Source: an uncultured Collinsella sp.
Lineage (GTDB): Bacteria; Actinomycetota; Coriobacteriia; Coriobacteriales; Coriobacteriaceae
Direction of reading: 5' to 3'
NCBI GenBank assembly: GCA_902494765.1
Contig: CABUUK010000021.1
Location: 1-31,031 of the forward strand
Length of the DNA stretch: 31,031 nt
The notes beneath the pieces are model-generated. The model was not told the origin of the DNA and made no database searches. It worked only from the letters and a program-made list of their open reading frames with translations. This document shows positions 8,132-16,782 of the stretch, in pieces (the stretch's first letter is position 1; each line of letters begins with the position of its first letter). The position numbers and the translations under genes are program-made.

Positions 8132-8515
8132 GGGACGTGCTTTCCCGATGGGCGGGGTTTCGGAAAGTGCGTCCCGGAATTTGAGCCTAGAGTGGGACAT
8201 GCTTTCCCAAAGGCAGCTCAATGGGAAACCGCATCCCACTATTAGCCCGAGAAATGGGACGCACTTTCCCAAAGAGAGCCAACGGGAAACTACGTCCCAC
8301 AATCAGCTTCCAGAGTGGGACACACTTTCCCGTTGAGGGTTGTTCCGGAAAGTGCATCCCGGAATCGGGGCTCAGAATGGGATGCAGTTTCCCGTTGGAC
8401 TGTAAGTGGAAAGTGCGTCCCGGAATTGATACTCAGAATGGGACGTCGTTTCCCGTTGAGGGCCTCGACGGAAAATACATCCCAGAAATGGCCTTTGAGC
8501 TGGGATAAGACCTCC
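8132..8515. repeat. Array of seven 61-62-bp palindromic repeats (left of the surface protein gene)
   Basis: Units begin at 8132, 8194, 8256, 8317, 8379, 8440 and 8502, the last degenerate and incomplete. Each unit has a half-site like GGGACRCRCTTTCCC, a gap of about 15 bases, the inverted half-site like GGAAAGTGCGTCCC, then about 18 bases. The same repeat reappears at 12822-12991 on the other side of the large gene. Half-sites are well kept while linkers vary. Short open frames across it are by-products of the repeat. Function unknown. Confidence 0.9.
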
Positions 8516-8533
8516 GCGGCATCTCGGATTCTC

Positions 8534-8607
8534 AAAAATGAGACACGCCGTTGGCGAAAATGAGACACGTGATATCGGGCGTCGGACGTATCATTTGCAA
8601 AAATGAG
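8534..8607. repeat. Short array of AAAATGAGACACG-type motifs
   Basis: The core AAAATGAG occurs at about 8535, 8557 and 8600, spaced 22 and 43 bp (one and two periods of about 22); the first two copies continue as ACACG. It resembles the minus-strand core of the 7190-7322 array in layout and partly in sequence. The third copy overlaps the ATG at 8603, which argues against that codon as the start of the large gene. Confidence 0.55.
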
Positions 8608-8638
8608 CCGACTCCACTCGAGTAAAGCGAGGTCCCCC

Positions 8639-11600
8639 ATGCACGTTCCACACCCCCACATTCGCCGGTTGTCGAAAAACCCGCTTGCCGGGACGGCGGC
8701 ACTTGCTGCGTTGATCGCCACGAGTGTCGCCTGTTTCACGGCCGCGCCCCAGGTTGCCCAGGCGGCCGACACGCCTGAGATCACCGATATGACCGAGCAG
8801 GACTATAGCGACCTGGGCTTGGGCACGAGCGAGGACATTCCGGCCGATACCGTTGGCCCCTACTCCACCACCACTCCCACGACGTTTGCCACGCGCAGCG
8901 AGGTCTATATGGCAGTTAACGGTAGCCATGGCAATCGCTACACTCTGCGCGACAAGCTCGAGAACGTCGAGCGCGGTGACATTGGCGGCAGCAGCAAACT
9001 CACCGATGGCTATGGAAGTGTGTGGGGCGCCGCAAAGTTCTGGCAAAACGTCAACAACTTCGATACGAACAGCGATCTCTACAAGCATAGCGACTACGGT
9101 GGCGGCACCTGGTCGTACCTAAGCAACAATGAGTCCTCAACAGTACTCGCCAACGACAACAACGGTTTCTCGGGCATTCACGCCACGAGTGTTGAGTTCT
9201 GCAGCGACGCCAGCACGGGCAAAAAGAGCCGCGTTGCCGAGCTCCGTGCCTACGGCGACAGTTCCTCCACGACGATTGACGGCAAGTCATACGCCGGAAA
9301 GGTTGAGCTGGTCCTCTACTCGTTTAGCAACGGGCGTACGCGCACTCTCGACACACACCTGCCGGTGACGGTCAACACTAATATGATGTACGAAGGCCGT
9401 TTTAAGTACCTGGATGCCGGTTACCTGCAAGAGCACGACGCCGTCTTTGATGTCGAGGCGGGCGATGTCGATGGCGACGGCGTCGACGAGCTTTTTGTCT
9501 ACGCGGGCTGCTATGTCGACGAGAACGGCGTGCGCAAGGCTGTAGTCGACATGTATGACTTGGAGGGCGGCAACTGGAAGCAAAGCGTCGTCAAGATCGA
9601 TGCCGGTAACGCCGCGGACTACACCACGCACAACAAGGGCGGGAACGACTCCTGGACGCAGCTTCAGTCAGCTCCTGTCGTTTCGCTAGCGGCCGGCGAC
9701 CTCGATCGCGATTTTTGCGATGACCTCGCCATCGTGGTCTCGGCACCCTACGGCAAGAAGAATATTGATAAGTCGACGCATTGCGAGCTGTTTTCGTGGG
9801 ATGCATCCAAGGGTGCGCTCGTCCATGTCGATGCTCTGGGCGACGCGGGCGCAATCTCCCTCTCCGCGAACGGCAAGACCATGGTCGCTGCGAATGCGAC
9901 GTTCGGCACGTTTGCCGCCTACGATGAAGAAGGAAAGAAGACGGGTGAAACCGTCACGGGCCTTATTCTTGCGGGCTATGACTGGCAACGCAGCGCTTTT
10001 GATTACGGCGCTTCTGACGGCAGCAAGGGGCTGTACGGCGCGCTGTACCGCTACGCGTATTTTGACTCGGAGTCTGGCGAGTTCAAGCTTTCCGATTGCA
10101 AGGAATACAGAGACGGGCTCCTCGCCTCATATGGGCTGATGCATGTGCCCAACAGCGCATGGAAGGATAGCGCTCAGGATAAGCGCTATCCGTGCACCTT
10201 GGCGCCTATTGCCCTTGCCACTGCCAACCTTGACGGCCTGTCCGAGCAGCTGGCGGTCGACGAGGTGCTCGTGGGCGGCGATGTGTTCCGCGACTTTGCC
10301 TGCAACACGGCACAGAGCGGGGCTCAGGGCTTGGGGTCCATGGTCGGAACCATGAGCATGAGCGGTCAGCAATACAACAGCAGCAACAAGCATGACCACA
10401 AGGGTATAGAGCAGGTGTGGATCAGCGACGTCAAGGCGGGCAGCGTCTCGGGTTCGGACCGCTATAACGAGAGCTTTATCGCCGTGGTGGGCAAGCACCG
10501 CGATGAGGACCTGCGCAAGAACGATGACTACTATTGGATGACCGCCTCGCATTTTTCGCTCGACGAGAACGGAAAGGTGCGCCGCGGCGAGGAGCAGGTG
10601 ATTAGCGAGAGCAACCGTCGCGGCACTACCTACGGCACATTTATCTCGCTCGCGCTGCCCGATGTCGACAACGACAGCGTCAAGATCACGTACAAGGACC
10701 GCTACAAGGTCTATAACAACCCGCGCGTGCTTGCCGTGCTGCAGGATGCGCCCTATGTTGAGGATCTGGAGCAGGCATACGGCTATCTGGTGTTGGGCGG
10801 CACGTCATACGGAGAGGAAAAGGGCACGGGGACATCCCAGGGCTATACCATTGGCGCCGAGTTGGGCGTTGCCGTCGAGGTGCAGACCGGTCCGCCCCTG
10901 GTCGCGATGAATGCTTCAGTCGATTTTGCCGCCGAGGGATGCTATGACTACCGGAGCGAGCGCACGGTCAGCGCAAGCGTAAGCTATGAGTCGCATGCCG
11001 GCGAGGGTGACAAGGCCGTGCTCTACACGATTCCGATGGTCTATTACGAGTATGAGATCGAAAATGAGGAAACTGGTGGCAAGGGCGTGATGGCGGCGCC
11101 CGTGTCGCTCGGCGCGCAGACCTCGGTCGTTAATGTCGAGGCCTATGACCGCATTGCCAAACAGCACAATATGACGCCGCTCAGCTACTTTTTGACCAAC
11201 CGGTCGGGAGAACCCGGAACCTATCAAACGACGCTCAACGGCGAGACTCCCGTTGGGGATTCCTTTGGCCTGGGCAAGCCTGGCGTAACGCGCGCCTACA
11301 CGCACGATGGGTTTAACGGCGCCGCCGCGCAGTCGGGGGCGAGCATTGAGCAGACCATCGAAGTCGAGGAGGGCAAGGAGCAGGAGCTCGAGCTCGGCTT
11401 GACGTTGAACGGCAGCGTTGTCATGGGCGCGAAGCTCGCAAAGCACGAGTTGTTTGGCGGCCTGTGCTTTGGTGCCAACGCCGGCTTTACTACGGGTAAC
11501 TCCTCGAGTGAATCGACCGAATACGGCGGCACCGTCGACAACCTGCCCGAGGCCGCGCAGGGCAAGTACGGTTTTGTGTGGCGTCTGGGCGTCAACGCGG

Positions 11601-12736
11601 TGGATGTCGACAAGTTCGAGGCAGACTCGGGCGATAAGCTCGGCACCAAGGACACCGACCAGTTCTGGATCGTGGGCTATGACGTTAAGGACGTCGAGAT
11701 GCCCGACGCGCCGGCCGTGACGGGCTTTACGGCAAACGCCGTCGATTCGACCAGCGTTACGTTTAGCTGGGACGATGTACTCGCAAACAAGAGTGGCTTT
11801 AGCTACGGCGTGGGCATGCTGCAGAGCAATGCGGCGGATGTGGTCGTCAATAGCTGGAAGATTGCCGACAACACACAGACCTCGCTCAAGTGGGATGGGC
11901 TGCAGCCCAATACGGAGTATCGATTCGCCATCGCCGCCGTTAAGAATGGATCCACGACCGAAACAGGTATTCGCTCGGCAATCATCACGGTCAAGACCAT
12001 GCCCGATGGCATGACGATGACCGTGAGCGGACCTGCGGCGGATGTTGAAGAGGGGGAGAGTGTCGAATACGAATCCTCGGTTGAGCGCGCGGCGGGAAGC
12101 CACCTAACGCTCTCGGCTATCGGCAACGTGACGCAGCTCGGTGCCGACGGTAGCGAAACGGAGCTGGCGCCGACATATATGTGGTATCGCAAGGGTCGCG
12201 GCGAGACCGAGTTCAAGCGTGTGGCTGCCGATGGCAACCTCGCAGCCGGGACGGCCTCGACGCTTGGGATTGACCTGACCGCAGATGATGACGGCGCGCA
12301 GTACTACTGCCATGTGGGTTACAACGATGTTGGCCTCGATACCGGTGTGACGCTCGTGAATATCGCGACCGAGGAGACAGCACCCACAACGGTGAATGCC
12401 ACCCCGATCCGCACGCGCCGCCTGTTCTCACAGGCAAGTGCGGGCGCCAAGAAGTTCCTGGACCATACGCTGGTAAACACCGCCGGCCCCACCGACTCCG
12501 AAGGCCCAAAGGACCCCGAGACTCCGGCAACGCCTGAGACCCCGTCTGGCCAGGACAAGCCAAAGTCAGACAACGGCACCGACGCCAAGACAAAGACCAA
12601 GACTACGACCACGGCCAAGAGCCTCGCAAACACCGGCGACCAAACATTCGCCCTAGTTGCCACCGCAGCGGCAGCGGGTGTAACGCTCGTAGTAATAGCC
12701 CTCATCATGCTGATCAAACGCCGTAAGAACCACTAG
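8639..12736 (+). CDS. Large secreted LANTG-anchored protein with FG-GAP-like, FN3 and Ig-like domains
   Basis: Cell wall anchored protein of 1365 residues. A signal peptide covers about 1-42 (RR in the n-region, hydrophobic core, cleavage probably after VAQA). Residues about 270-370 hold FG-GAP/VCBS-like calcium loops (GDVDGDGVDELFV at 275, GDLDRDFCDDLAIV at 353), suggesting a beta-propeller. A long region about 380-1015 has no recognised fold. A fibronectin type III domain spans about 1022-1120 and an Ig-like domain about 1125-1245 (AQYYCHV near its end). A Pro/Thr/Lys linker leads to LANTG (1329-1333), a membrane segment and KRRKNH. ATG 8639 is chosen because GCGAGG lies 6 bases upstream and the signal peptide then begins correctly; ATG 8603 lies inside a repeat. 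It is a lone gene enclosed by repeat arrays. Likely an adhesin or glycan-binding protein; ligand unknown. Confidence 0.88.
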   Translation: MHVPHPHIRRLSKNPLAGTAALAALIATSVACFTAAPQVAQAADTPEITDMTEQDYSDLGLGTSEDIPADTVGPYSTTTPTTFATRSEVYMAVNGSHGNRYTLRDKLENVERGDIGGSSKLTDGYGSVWGAAKFWQNVNNFDTNSDLYKHSDYGGGTWSYLSNNESSTVLANDNNGFSGIHATSVEFCSDASTGKKSRVAELRAYGDSSSTTIDGKSYAGKVELVLYSFSNGRTRTLDTHLPVTVNTNMMYEGRFKYLDAGYLQEHDAVFDVEAGDVDGDGVDELFVYAGCYVDENGVRKAVVDMYDLEGGNWKQSVVKIDAGNAADYTTHNKGGNDSWTQLQSAPVVSLAAGDLDRDFCDDLAIVVSAPYGKKNIDKSTHCELFSWDASKGALVHVDALGDAGAISLSANGKTMVAANATFGTFAAYDEEGKKTGETVTGLILAGYDWQRSAFDYGASDGSKGLYGALYRYAYFDSESGEFKLSDCKEYRDGLLASYGLMHVPNSAWKDSAQDKRYPCTLAPIALATANLDGLSEQLAVDEVLVGGDVFRDFACNTAQSGAQGLGSMVGTMSMSGQQYNSSNKHDHKGIEQVWISDVKAGSVSGSDRYNESFIAVVGKHRDEDLRKNDDYYWMTASHFSLDENGKVRRGEEQVISESNRRGTTYGTFISLALPDVDNDSVKITYKDRYKVYNNPRVLAVLQDAPYVEDLEQAYGYLVLGGTSYGEEKGTGTSQGYTIGAELGVAVEVQTGPPLVAMNASVDFAAEGCYDYRSERTVSASVSYESHAGEGDKAVLYTIPMVYYEYEIENEETGGKGVMAAPVSLGAQTSVVNVEAYDRIAKQHNMTPLSYFLTNRSGEPGTYQTTLNGETPVGDSFGLGKPGVTRAYTHDGFNGAAAQSGASIEQTIEVEEGKEQELELGLTLNGSVVMGAKLAKHELFGGLCFGANAGFTTGNSSSESTEYGGTVDNLPEAAQGKYGFVWRLGVNAVDVDKFEADSGDKLGTKDTDQFWIVGYDVKDVEMPDAPAVTGFTANAVDSTSVTFSWDDVLANKSGFSYGVGMLQSNAADVVVNSWKIADNTQTSLKWDGLQPNTEYRFAIAAVKNGSTTETGIRSAIITVKTMPDGMTMTVSGPAADVEEGESVEYESSVERAAGSHLTLSAIGNVTQLGADGSETELAPTYMWYRKGRGETEFKRVAADGNLAAGTASTLGIDLTADDDGAQYYCHVGYNDVGLDTGVTLVNIATEETAPTTVNATPIRTRRLFSQASAGAKKFLDHTLVNTAGPTDSEGPKDPETPATPETPSGQDKPKSDNGTDAKTKTKTTTTAKSLANTGDQTFALVATAAAAGVTLVVIALIMLIKRRKNH

Positions 12737-12762
12737 GAGTCAGTCGAACATATCGACAAAGT

Positions 12763-12803
12763 AAAACCCGGGTAGCCAAACAACTGGCTACCCGGGTTTT
12801 CTT
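12763..12803 (+). terminator. Terminator of the large surface protein gene
   Basis: A perfect 16-bp stem (12763-12778 with 12785-12800) with a 6-base loop starts with AAAA and ends with TTTT, so it can work on both strands. It lies 27 bp after the stop codon. Confidence 0.9.
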
Positions 12804-12821
12804 GATCGAGAACTCCGCATG

Positions 12822-12991
12822 CGGAAACTGTATCCCGGAATTGACGCTCAGAATGGGACACGCTTTCCGGACAAGCCCTCAACCGGAAACCACGTCCCAG
12901 AATCAGCCCCCAAAGCGGGACACGCTTTCCCGTTGAGCGTCTAGCGGAAAGTTCATCCCGGAATTCGCCCTAAATGTGGGACACACTTTCC
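12822..12991. repeat. Second array of the 61-62-bp palindromic repeat (right of the surface protein gene)
   Basis: Forward half-sites start at 12855, 12917 and 12978, and inverted half-sites lie between them from 12822. Period and half-site sequences match the left array at 8132-8515, in the same orientation. The array begins right after the terminator of the large gene. Confidence 0.88.
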
Positions 12992-13028
12992 GCGACGTGC
13001 ATGTCAAGCCGCGCATCTGCAGTGAGGC

Positions 13029-13154
13029 GATGGCGGGCGGGCGCAGGGTAACGTCTGTCGCGAGTTCCGCACGCAAAGAAGGCCACTTAATGTGGCCTTC
13101 GTCTTGCGCAGGACTGTCCGAGCAGCAGATGTTACCCTGCGCCCGCCCGCCATC
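13029..13154. repeat. 126-bp inverted repeat element with internal hairpin
   Basis: Arms 13029-13057 and 13126-13154 are 29 bases each and pair at 28 positions. The 68-base interior holds a perfect 9-bp hairpin (13078-13086 with 13092-13100). A direct repeat GGACTGYCCGAGCAG occurs at 13111-13125 and again at about 13160-13174. No gene is visible between 12737 and 13233. The element looks like a small hairpin transposable unit or a structured RNA. Confidence 0.7.
13071..13100 (-). terminator. Probable terminator of the LTA-synthase-like gene
   Basis: Read on the minus strand, the 9-bp stem at 13078-13100 with a 5-base loop is followed by TTCTTTGCG. It lies about 135 bp past the stop codon of the minus-strand gene, inside the larger inverted repeat. 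Confidence 0.55.
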
Positions 13155-13233
13155 GTTGGGGACTGCCCGAGCAGGGAACCTTACATTCCGCGCCGCCCGG
13201 GCAGACGAACCGGGATAGACCCGCAGCGACCCG

Positions 13234-15534
13234 CTACTTGATCTTGGTCGTGCCCGGTGCCAGGTTGGGGTCGGTCTCGTTGGCCTCGGTCTGGAAGTGC
13301 TCGGTGTAGACGTTCTTGCCGTCGCGGAACATCTCGTAATACTGCATCTTGGCGTAATCCTCGCGTGCCTTGGTGGCGGCTGCTGCGGCGGCGTCGTCAC
13401 CGGTGACGTTGGAGGAGAGCGCCCAGCGCAGGCTGGCGTCCTCGTAGCCGACCGAGTTGATGGCGGGCAGCGACTCGCGCAGCGTCATGTGCGCTTTCTG
13501 GTAGTCGGTCAGCGGTGCGCCGATCAGTTGCATCAGCTGGGTGGACAGGTAGTTGGTGGACAGGTCGTCGACCTCGCTTGTCTGGTCGCAGCCGGCAACG
13601 TCGTAGTTGGCCCAGATGATGTAGTCGGTCTGCCACAGACGTTCCTGGTGCGTGGCATCGTCCTCGCCGGTAAACCACTTATCGTTGAACTTGGACGGGA
13701 AGAACGGCTGGTGGTCGCCCCAGAACACCACGACCACCTTGCGATCGAGTTTGCTCAGGGCGTTGAGGAAGTAGCGAAGCGCCTGGTCGGACTGCTCGAT
13801 GCACGAGACGTACTCGTCGACATCGGACAGCGTGCCGTCCTCAACGGTCTTGGCGTCCAGGTCGGTTGTGTCGATGTTGAGATGCATCTGCTTGTCGACC
13901 GGCAGCAGGCCCGTGTCGTAGCCCGAGTGGTTCTGCATGGTCACGTCGAAGATAAACTGCGGATCGGCGTTCTGGTCGAGCAACTCGAGAATCTTGTCGT
14001 AGGTAGCCTGGTCGGTCACCATGCCGCGCAGGGTGTCGGCTCCCTGGAAGTCGTTGATGGACAGGAACTGGTCAAAGCCAAAGTCCTTGTAGACGTTCTC
14101 GCGGTTCCAGTTGGTTGCGTGGTTGGGGTGCATGGCCGTGGTGGAATAGCCGAGCGATTTGAACTGCTCTGCCAGGTTCCCGGTCGTTTCCATGTTATAG
14201 ATGGTGTAGGGGTACACACCCGAGCCCAGGTTGGCCATGGAGTTGCCGGTCATAAACTCAAACTCGGTATTGGCGGTGCCGCCGCCGTAGGCGCTCACGT
14301 AGAGCTTGCCGCGGCTGAGGCAGTTGGACAGGCTCTTAAAGTACTGCGGGCCCTCGTAGCCGGCGTGCATGTTCTGGTAGATCGACAGATCCGAGAAGGT
14401 CTCGTTCATGATGGCGATGACCGTGGGCTTCTCGCTATCGAACTGCTCCTTTGCGGCGGCGCGCTCGTCGCTCTTGGCGGCATCGGACTTGTCATAGGCC
14501 TTGGCGTACTTTTTGAGCGTGGCCTTGGCGTCGTCGACAGAGTAGTCGGCGGGTTTAGGCGGCTTGATGGACTGCGCGGCACTAATAAATGCGGGCAGGT
14601 AGCCCTCGCGCCAGTAGCTCTCGAGCGGGCGCCAGGTGTAGACGGTGATGCCGAGGGTGTTGTAGTAGTCGATGAGTGTGACGTGTGCGGTCACGCCGCC
14701 CAGGCACAGCACGGCAACGAGCAGGTTGATGAGCAGCATGCGCTTGGCGTTGGCGGCACCCTTCTGGCGGTGCGGCGCCACGATGCCGGCGTACTCGCAC
14801 AGCAGCATCGAGATGGCGGTAAAGCCCATGGATAGCACGCAGAACAGCGAGATCGAGAAGGTGTAGCCGTTGCCGGCGACTGCGGCGGCGGTGGAGATGG
14901 CCGAGAGGTCGCCCGGCTGGATGGGCATGGATTTAAACGTGATGACGAAGAACTCGGCAATGCCCAGGACAAAGAGGGCGAAGGCCAGGACGGCCGGAGC
15001 TGCGCCGTGGCGCTGGAACAGGAAGAATAGGCCGGCCATGAGAGTGGTGATGATGGCCCACTCGAGCAGGATGCACAGGGGGTAGACCCAGGTAAAGTCG
15101 TGGTTGGACGAGACCTCCATGCCCAGCAGCGCAAAGACGCCGGCAAGCAGCAGGCACAGCACGGCGGCGACAAGCGGCTTGCCCACAAAGGCGCCGCGCA
15201 GGCGGGCGAGCTTGCCCGTGGGGGCGGGGGCGTCGGCCGAGGCGAATGCAAAGACGCGCGGTGCGATGCGATCGCGGGCGATGCTTGCCCAGGCGCAGCT
15301 GGTGAGAATGGCGTTGGTCAGGATGAGCATCACAAAGGCGAGCGGCTCGTTCTGTGCCACGAGGCCAATAGCGCCCCAGACTGTCAAAAAGAGCTGGAAC
15401 AGGCCAAAGGCGACGCTCCAGGCGATGGCGCTTTTGGCAACGGTGCCCGACTGAGCGCGAATGCCCTTGGCCTCGCGCAAAACAAGGTAGACGGTCGCCG
15501 CAAGACCGATGAGCGAGATGGCGGCTGCGAACAT
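13234..15534 (-). CDS. LTA synthase family membrane phosphoglycerol transferase
   Basis: Membrane protein of 766 residues of the LtaS/MdoB sulfatase-fold family, which moves phosphoglycerol groups onto a lipoteichoic-acid-like or glycan acceptor outside the cell. Residues 1 to about 300 contain about eight hydrophobic helices, more than the five of S. aureus LtaS. The catalytic domain keeps the family's residues: E378 in NETFSD, the nucleophile T420 in GGGTANTEFEF, and D607-H608 in WGDHQPF. The C-terminus is charged and soluble. ATG 15534 is preferred to GTG 15549 because AGGAG stands 7 bases before the ATG and overlaps the GTG region. A TGCGCAGC inverted repeat (15599-15622) lies in the divergent gap to the nitroreductase gene. 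The polymer it makes cannot be read from sequence. Confidence 0.9.
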   Translation of the reverse strand: MFAAAISLIGLAATVYLVLREAKGIRAQSGTVAKSAIAWSVAFGLFQLFLTVWGAIGLVAQNEPLAFVMLILTNAILTSCAWASIARDRIAPRVFAFASADAPAPTGKLARLRGAFVGKPLVAAVLCLLLAGVFALLGMEVSSNHDFTWVYPLCILLEWAIITTLMAGLFFLFQRHGAAPAVLAFALFVLGIAEFFVITFKSMPIQPGDLSAISTAAAVAGNGYTFSISLFCVLSMGFTAISMLLCEYAGIVAPHRQKGAANAKRMLLINLLVAVLCLGGVTAHVTLIDYYNTLGITVYTWRPLESYWREGYLPAFISAAQSIKPPKPADYSVDDAKATLKKYAKAYDKSDAAKSDERAAAKEQFDSEKPTVIAIMNETFSDLSIYQNMHAGYEGPQYFKSLSNCLSRGKLYVSAYGGGTANTEFEFMTGNSMANLGSGVYPYTIYNMETTGNLAEQFKSLGYSTTAMHPNHATNWNRENVYKDFGFDQFLSINDFQGADTLRGMVTDQATYDKILELLDQNADPQFIFDVTMQNHSGYDTGLLPVDKQMHLNIDTTDLDAKTVEDGTLSDVDEYVSCIEQSDQALRYFLNALSKLDRKVVVVFWGDHQPFFPSKFNDKWFTGEDDATHQERLWQTDYIIWANYDVAGCDQTSEVDDLSTNYLSTQLMQLIGAPLTDYQKAHMTLRESLPAINSVGYEDASLRWALSSNVTGDDAAAAAATKAREDYAKMQYYEMFRDGKNVYTEHFQTEANETDPNLAPGTTKIK

Positions 15535-15748
15535 GCTGAGACTCCTCACAAACTTAAAACCTACGAAAGCGGGGGTTTACCCGATTGTTACCAAGATATG
15601 CGCAGCATTTAAGGGCTGCGCACAACAACCAGCCATAATAACGCGCGGGTGTGGCGGTGTTGCGCAATGGAGTGTCGACCTGCGCGATAATGGATGGGAA
15701 TTACACGGAAACATAAAGGCTTCTTAAAGAAATGGCGAGGATGAGGCG

Positions 15749-16624
15749 ATGAACGAGCAGGTTTGCAAGACGGACGTTGAGTGCTGCGACGGTGCCGCAG
15801 GCGTGGACGCGGGCGGCTATCCGGTCGAGACTACGGGCAACGCGGCGCTGGACATCTTGGAACACCGCTCGTCCACGCGTGCCTTCGCGCGTGATGACGA
15901 CGACCGTCCCGTGGCGGTGACCGACGAGCAGCGGGCGGCGATCTTGCATGCGGCGAGCCGCGCGCCGTCGGCGGGCGCCATGATGATGTATTCCATCGTG
16001 AGCGTCCGCGAGCAGGCAACGCTCGACCGCCTGGCCGACCTGTGCGACCACCAGCCCATGATCGCCAAGGCGCCCTGGGCACTTATATTTGTGGTCGACT
16101 ATGCCAAGTGGATCGATCTGTTTGAGCACGTGGGCTGCTTTGAGCCCGAGTTTGTAGAGCGTACGGGCAAGGCGCCCCGCCGCGCGCCGGGTCTGGGCGA
16201 CTTTGCCATCGCGGCTCAGGATGCCGTGATCGCCGCGCAAAACGCCGTGGTTGCCGCCGAGGCCCTGGGGCTGGGGAGCTGCTATATCGGCGACATCGTC
16301 GAGAACGCCGAGGAAGTTGCCGCGCTGCTCGATCTGCCGCCCTATACCATGCCGCTGTCGATGCTCATCATCGGCACGCCCCGTAAGGAGCGCCCGGCAA
16401 TCGCGCACCCCGTGGTGAACCTGGTGCACGAGGAGCGCTACTGCCGTGCGGATGCCGCGACTATGGATGCGCAGGTGGCCGAGATGGATGCGATGTTTCG
16501 CCCGCACGCCCGTGAGGTGGGGGAGCGCGTCGTGGATATCTACACCCGCAAGCACACGAGCCCCTTTATGGCCGAGATGAGCCGCTCCATGGAGTGGTGG
16601 TTCAAAAACTGGCTCGGAAAATGA
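15749..16624 (+). CDS. Nitroreductase family protein
   Basis: FMN-dependent oxidoreductase of 291 residues, presumably NAD(P)H-using and cytoplasmic. Family features are RSSTRAF (FMN-binding Arg/Ser near residue 41), ASRAPSAG (about 70-77) and the helix AAEALGLGSCYIG (about 170-182). It is longer than the usual 200 or so residues, with an extra N-terminal 30 residues rich in Cys and acidic residues and a 60-residue C-terminal extension. The ATG has GAGG repeats directly upstream (GAGGATGAGGCG). It diverges from the LTA-synthase-like gene and ends at its own terminator. Substrate is unknown. Confidence 0.88.
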   Translation: MNEQVCKTDVECCDGAAGVDAGGYPVETTGNAALDILEHRSSTRAFARDDDDRPVAVTDEQRAAILHAASRAPSAGAMMMYSIVSVREQATLDRLADLCDHQPMIAKAPWALIFVVDYAKWIDLFEHVGCFEPEFVERTGKAPRRAPGLGDFAIAAQDAVIAAQNAVVAAEALGLGSCYIGDIVENAEEVAALLDLPPYTMPLSMLIIGTPRKERPAIAHPVVNLVHEERYCRADAATMDAQVAEMDAMFRPHAREVGERVVDIYTRKHTSPFMAEMSRSMEWWFKNWLGK

Positions 16625-16628
16625 CGAA

Positions 16629-16660
16629 TGTGACAAGGGGATAGTCCCTTTGTCACACTT
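16629..16660 (+). terminator. Terminator after the nitroreductase gene
   Basis: The arms 16629-16640 and 16646-16657 pair at 11 of 12 positions around a 5-base loop. The T run is weak. The stem core (ACAAAGGG with CCCTTTGT) resembles the terminator at 19115-19153. Confidence 0.6.
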
Positions 16661-16717
16661 CATATCGCCGCGGTAGCCTAAAGACTGTATAAATCTTTAT
16701 CTAGCTGGGAAAACAGT

Positions 16718-16747
16718 GCATTAAAACATGGGCCGATTACCTATAAT
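16718..16747 (+). promoter_or_regulatory. Probable kup promoter
   Basis: A perfect -10 box TATAAT lies at 16742-16747. The best -35 candidates (GCATTA at 16718 with 18-base spacing) are weak. The leader would be only about 30 bases, which leaves no room for a c-di-AMP riboswitch such as precedes many potassium transporter genes. Confidence 0.45.
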
Positions 16748-16782
16748 CCCTTCGAACATTAAAGTTGGGAGGAAACCGGCTT

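Noticed and set aside
8132..8515. CRISPR array
   Set aside because: Units are imperfect, palindromic and contiguous, without fixed direct repeats alternating with unique spacers, and no cas genes are present. The same applies to 7190-7322.
8093..8563. Several short frames on both strands in the 62-bp array
   Set aside because: Their repeated residues simply follow the DNA repeat. They have no ribosome binding sites and the linkers vary as in non-coding DNA.
16625..16782. c-di-AMP (ydaO) riboswitch before kup
   Set aside because: The gap is short and mostly taken up by the preceding terminator and a TATAAT promoter that leaves only a 30-base leader.
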